A stretch of 7,901 nt of DNA, taken from the NCBI GenBank assembly GCA_938038645.1, contig CALHTA010000063.1, forward strand, positions 1 to 7,901. Direction: 5' to 3'. Below the pieces are notes generated by a model. The model was given only the letters and a program-made list of their open reading frames with translations. It was not told the origin of the DNA and did no database searches. This DNA is from an uncultured Thiotrichaceae bacterium. Lineage in GTDB: Bacteria > Pseudomonadota > Gammaproteobacteria > Thiotrichales > Thiotrichaceae. Shown one piece after another: positions 5,517-7,901 of this stretch. The translations under genes and the position numbers were made by a program. Every line of letters starts with the position of its first letter. The stretch's first letter is position 1.

Positions 5517-7388
5517 TTATTCCAATCTCACCACTGGGCGTTCAAATAATTCTTCAAAAGCCTGTTCTGCGAGTTGATTTAGCTCCATAGGGCTGTATGT
5601 AGACAGTGCTTCGTAGATTGCAACCTTCTCATCTATGGTCAATTCAAAGTTAGGTTCAATATTTCTCATCAGGTAAAGATCACGCATTGCTGAGAATATT
5701 AGCGACGAAGCATAGTACTCAGGCTGATCTTTAGTCATTGAGTTTAAAGAGAACAATAACAACTTAGTTAGCCAGATCTTATGACCGGTGTTGGTATAAA
5801 CCAACTGGGTTAAATAAGCGCCCAGCTCTTCAAGACTTGACTCAATGCCCTGTTCGCTAAGCTTTTCAAATTTAATGGGGACCCAAGACGGCGTTACCCA
5901 GTCGTCTTTGACGATTTGGTGATAGGCCTCGTGATACTCGATGCTAGGTAGCAGGCTTTCAGTGAGTGCATCAATTTCAATTTTGGCAGCTTTTTGAGCA
6001 GGATTAACTTCCTTGCTATCGATTGCCATCATAGAGCTCAATGCATCAAGTCCTCCGCTTAGCGTACCTTGCGACGATGGATTACCAGGCATTGAGCGTT
6101 GCAAGGTTTGTTGCATACGTGAGGCCGCCAAGTGCTTCTGATCGAGCAGCATTTCTTTGGCTGCCGCCCGAAGTAACTGAAGCGACTCAGGATCGGAAAA
6201 CAGATCCGCTAAGTCTGATTTGTAGTTTTTGGTGATGCTCTCTTCAATGTCGTAATAGCCTTGTAGCCAATACGGAATAATAAAGCTTCGGCCTTGAAAG
6301 GTCAGTGCTGGCAGTACGGATTCTTCAGCGAATCGTTTAATTTGATCTAGCAAGATAATAGAGCCAACGCCTTGGTTTTTGAACGTTAAACCCAGTGCAC
6401 CATCTGCAGCAGGTACTCTATCGGCGCGAGTCACATGAAATAATGGAAGTTCTTCGTTATCTGTGGCGGCTTTATCATCTGGCTCGCCGGATGGAATGGC
6501 GTCCTCTACGGCGTTAGCGATATTTTCTGATTGAAGATAATCGAGACCACGGCGATCGGTAACATTGTAAACAGTGATGATCCCAGTTCGACACATCGAT
6601 AAACTGCTGGTTGGGTTTTTTTCTTCAAACAAATCTTTCAGGGTATTAAACATGTCGATTTGACCAGCATCTCTACTTGGAGCAAGGCTGCTGCATGCGG
6701 TGCTAAAGAGTTTGGGTGACACATAATAGGGGATCTTTTGCTTATCAAGTTCTAGGTTTAGATTTTTGAAATGCACCATGATTTGCGAATTATCTTGCTC
6801 ATCATCTTGCATGCTATCCAGCGCTGTCTTTAACTGCTGGCGCACAATACCTTTGTCAGGAACTAAGCTTACTATGTTGTTTCGCTCTTGTTTAGCCTGC
6901 TCCAGAAACTCTTCAGCCAAGTCAAAACGCTGGTGTTGCTTTGCAACTTGAGTGCGATGTAGCAGTTCGGAGTAGAAAGGCATGCGGTCAGCCAGTGCTA
7001 AATGCACGTTCTTGTTGAGATACCATTGGTGTAGATGCCAGCTGCCAAAAATCAAAGCGGCGATTAATAATGGGTAAAAAACGATGCTAGAAAATGGTGA
7101 AAACCAATACCCTGGATTTTTTAGCCAACCAAACCATGCCTTTTCTTCCAAACGTGCTTTGAGTGTTGGGATGTATTCTGATTGGTGAACGGGATAAATC
7201 CCTTGCTCAGTAAAAGACTCAATAATGGCGGTTTTATGCTTGAGGTAGCGCGCAGCCAAAAGATAACGCAGGGGTGAAATCCAAGACGAGTAGAAGTCGG
7301 GACTTTCAAAACGATCCGCTTGCATGGCGTCTAGGTTTTTAGCTTCACCCGGACGGTTGACTAATTTGAGTAGAAGACTATCAATCAT
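5517..7388 (-). CDS. Single-pass membrane protein with HExxH motif, putative zinc metallopeptidase-like
   Basis: A 623-residue protein that I do not recognise as a named family. An amino-terminal region (1-98), rich in Arg, Lys and aromatics, is followed by one clear transmembrane helix at about 99-120. A helical, TPR-like stretch (about 135-200) and a large remaining domain come next. The charge pattern suggests the amino terminus is cytoplasmic and about 500 residues are periplasmic. The only cysteines, C232 and C266, could form a disulfide there. At 486-490 is HEAYH, an exact HExxH zinc motif within a hydrophobic-flanked helix. A Glu pair in the helix SSLEELGAYLTQL (E520/E521) lies about 30 residues later, the spacing expected for the third zinc ligand of gluzincin-type peptidases. 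Peptidase activity is inferred from these motifs; a non-catalytic fold is possible. A polar, Gly/Ser/Met-rich segment (430-460) separates the middle and HExxH parts. The ATG at 7388 follows AAGGTGA at 7-nt spacing. The gene sits 12 nt after the preceding gene and 44 nt before the lipoprotein gene. Confidence 0.85.
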   Translation of the reverse strand: MIDSLLLKLVNRPGEAKNLDAMQADRFESPDFYSSWISPLRYLLAARYLKHKTAIIESFTEQGIYPVHQSEYIPTLKARLEEKAWFGWLKNPGYWFSPFSSIVFYPLLIAALIFGSWHLHQWYLNKNVHLALADRMPFYSELLHRTQVAKQHQRFDLAEEFLEQAKQERNNIVSLVPDKGIVRQQLKTALDSMQDDEQDNSQIMVHFKNLNLELDKQKIPYYVSPKLFSTACSSLAPSRDAGQIDMFNTLKDLFEEKNPTSSLSMCRTGIITVYNVTDRRGLDYLQSENIANAVEDAIPSGEPDDKAATDNEELPLFHVTRADRVPAADGALGLTFKNQGVGSIILLDQIKRFAEESVLPALTFQGRSFIIPYWLQGYYDIEESITKNYKSDLADLFSDPESLQLLRAAAKEMLLDQKHLAASRMQQTLQRSMPGNPSSQGTLSGGLDALSSMMAIDSKEVNPAQKAAKIEIDALTESLLPSIEYHEAYHQIVKDDWVTPSWVPIKFEKLSEQGIESSLEELGAYLTQLVYTNTGHKIWLTKLLLFSLNSMTKDQPEYYASSLIFSAMRDLYLMRNIEPNFELTIDEKVAIYEALSTYSPMELNQLAEQAFEELFERPVVRLE

Positions 7389-7395
7389 AATCCCG

Positions 7396-7402
7396 TCACC
7401 TT
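7396..7402 (-). promoter_or_regulatory. Ribosome binding site overlapping the upstream stop codon
   Basis: AAGGTGA on the minus strand shares its first two bases with the TAA (7403-7401) of the preceding gene and stands 7 nt before the ATG at 7388. It fixes the start of the HExxH gene and implies translational coupling of the two. Confidence 0.7.
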
Positions 7403-7901
7403 ACCGTTTTAGCCATAGCAATACTTCGTTTACTTTCTGAATACGCTCGTCGATAGTTTGAGGAACATAACAGTTGGTGGCTACCACAAGTTGGTCGGCT
7501 TTTTGGCGAGCAATAGGATCTTTAATCGAGTCGGAAAGGCCGCGTTGAAAGCCTGACCAATCCCAGCTGCAAATATACTCGGGAAGGTGCTTAAAACGTG
7601 TGGCTACATTGCTCAGAGCGACGGCAGCTTTCGCGTTTTTTTCATTTTGTAAGTAGTAAATGCCCGCAAGGGTATCTTTGATTTGTTTGTAACCGTCGGT
7701 TAGCAAACCACTCGTGTTAATGTCTTCATGAAGTGCTGTAAATGTGTCGTAATCAATATTAGCGGTCACATAGGTTTCCATGAGATCTAGGTCAATTTCA
7801 GACGCGACAAAGTTGAGGTGCGGCGATTGCATTTTAGCCGTTTTCAAAATCTCACGGGCAACTTCTAATTCATCGACAGCTGTATCTAGATCGTTGAAAT
7901 A
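7401..7901 (-). CDS. Unrecognised helical protein, C-terminal 166 residues (5' end outside window)
   Basis: The reading frame is open to the high-coordinate edge, so 166 residues of a longer protein are seen. A TTG at 7847 could serve as a start, but the frame continues for 18 more codons (YFNDLDTAVDELEVAREI) with ordinary helical protein character, so the gene is most likely truncated by the window. The visible part is soluble and mostly amphipathic helix. Alternating charged and Ala/Leu positions, for example around DGYKQIKDTLAGIYYLQ, are reminiscent of TPR-like helical hairpins. No transmembrane segment, catalytic motif or signal peptide is visible. Two cysteines occur (in EYICSW and ATNCYV). 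It precedes the HExxH gene by 12 nt with an overlapping ribosome site, so the two products are probably made together and may act together. I cannot assign a family. Confidence 0.8.
   Translation of the reverse strand, partial: YFNDLDTAVDELEVAREILKTAKMQSPHLNFVASEIDLDLMETYVTANIDYDTFTALHEDINTSGLLTDGYKQIKDTLAGIYYLQNEKNAKAAVALSNVATRFKHLPEYICSWDWSGFQRGLSDSIKDPIARQKADQLVVATNCYVPQTIDERIQKVNEVLLWLKR

Noticed and set aside
5495..5540. Possible promoter for the lipoprotein gene (TATAAG with a GTGAGA 18 nt upstream, minus strand)
   Set aside because: The -35 match is weak, and the short gap to the previous gene makes co-transcription the simpler reading. Not strong enough to list.

Overview
The window reads as a compact, moderate-GC gammaproteobacterial chromosome segment. 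PriA, an FtsN-type SPOR protein, an OmpA-type lipoprotein and the amino terminus of HrpA all have gammaproteobacterial character. The genus cannot be fixed from the sequence; a marine-type gammaproteobacterium is a guess from style only. There are no RNA genes, insertion sequences, CRISPR arrays or other signs of mobile DNA. All seven genes lie on the minus strand, so transcription runs from high to low coordinates.

In transcription order: (1) 7901-7401, the carboxyl-terminal part of an unrecognised helical protein, cut by the window edge. (2) 7388-5517, a 623-residue single-pass membrane protein with an HExxH motif plus a downstream glutamate, so a putative zinc metallopeptidase-like envelope protein. 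(3) 5472-4546, an OmpA-family peptidoglycan-binding lipoprotein with a long, strongly basic Pro/Thr linker. (4) 4518-2305, priA, the replication restart helicase. (5) 2199-1564, an FtsN-like membrane-anchored SPOR protein. (6) 1413-169, a six-TM GGDEF diguanylate cyclase. (7) 197-1, the first 65 codons of hrpA, starting inside the end of the cyclase gene.

Genes 1 to 4 are spaced 12, 44 and 27 nt apart and could form one transcript, with an envelope module placed directly ahead of priA. The two larger gaps, 105 nt before the SPOR gene and 150 nt before the cyclase gene, hold inverted repeats and candidate control sites. The most notable of these is a Fur-box-like palindrome just upstream of the cyclase. 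No convincing rho-independent terminator was seen.

The best candidate for something undescribed is the trio 7901-4546: an unrecognised helical protein, a membrane-anchored HExxH protein, and an outer-membrane lipoprotein with a PG-binding domain and no acidic residue in its first 206 positions. A cell-envelope role is inferred from topology and domains. No function has been demonstrated.
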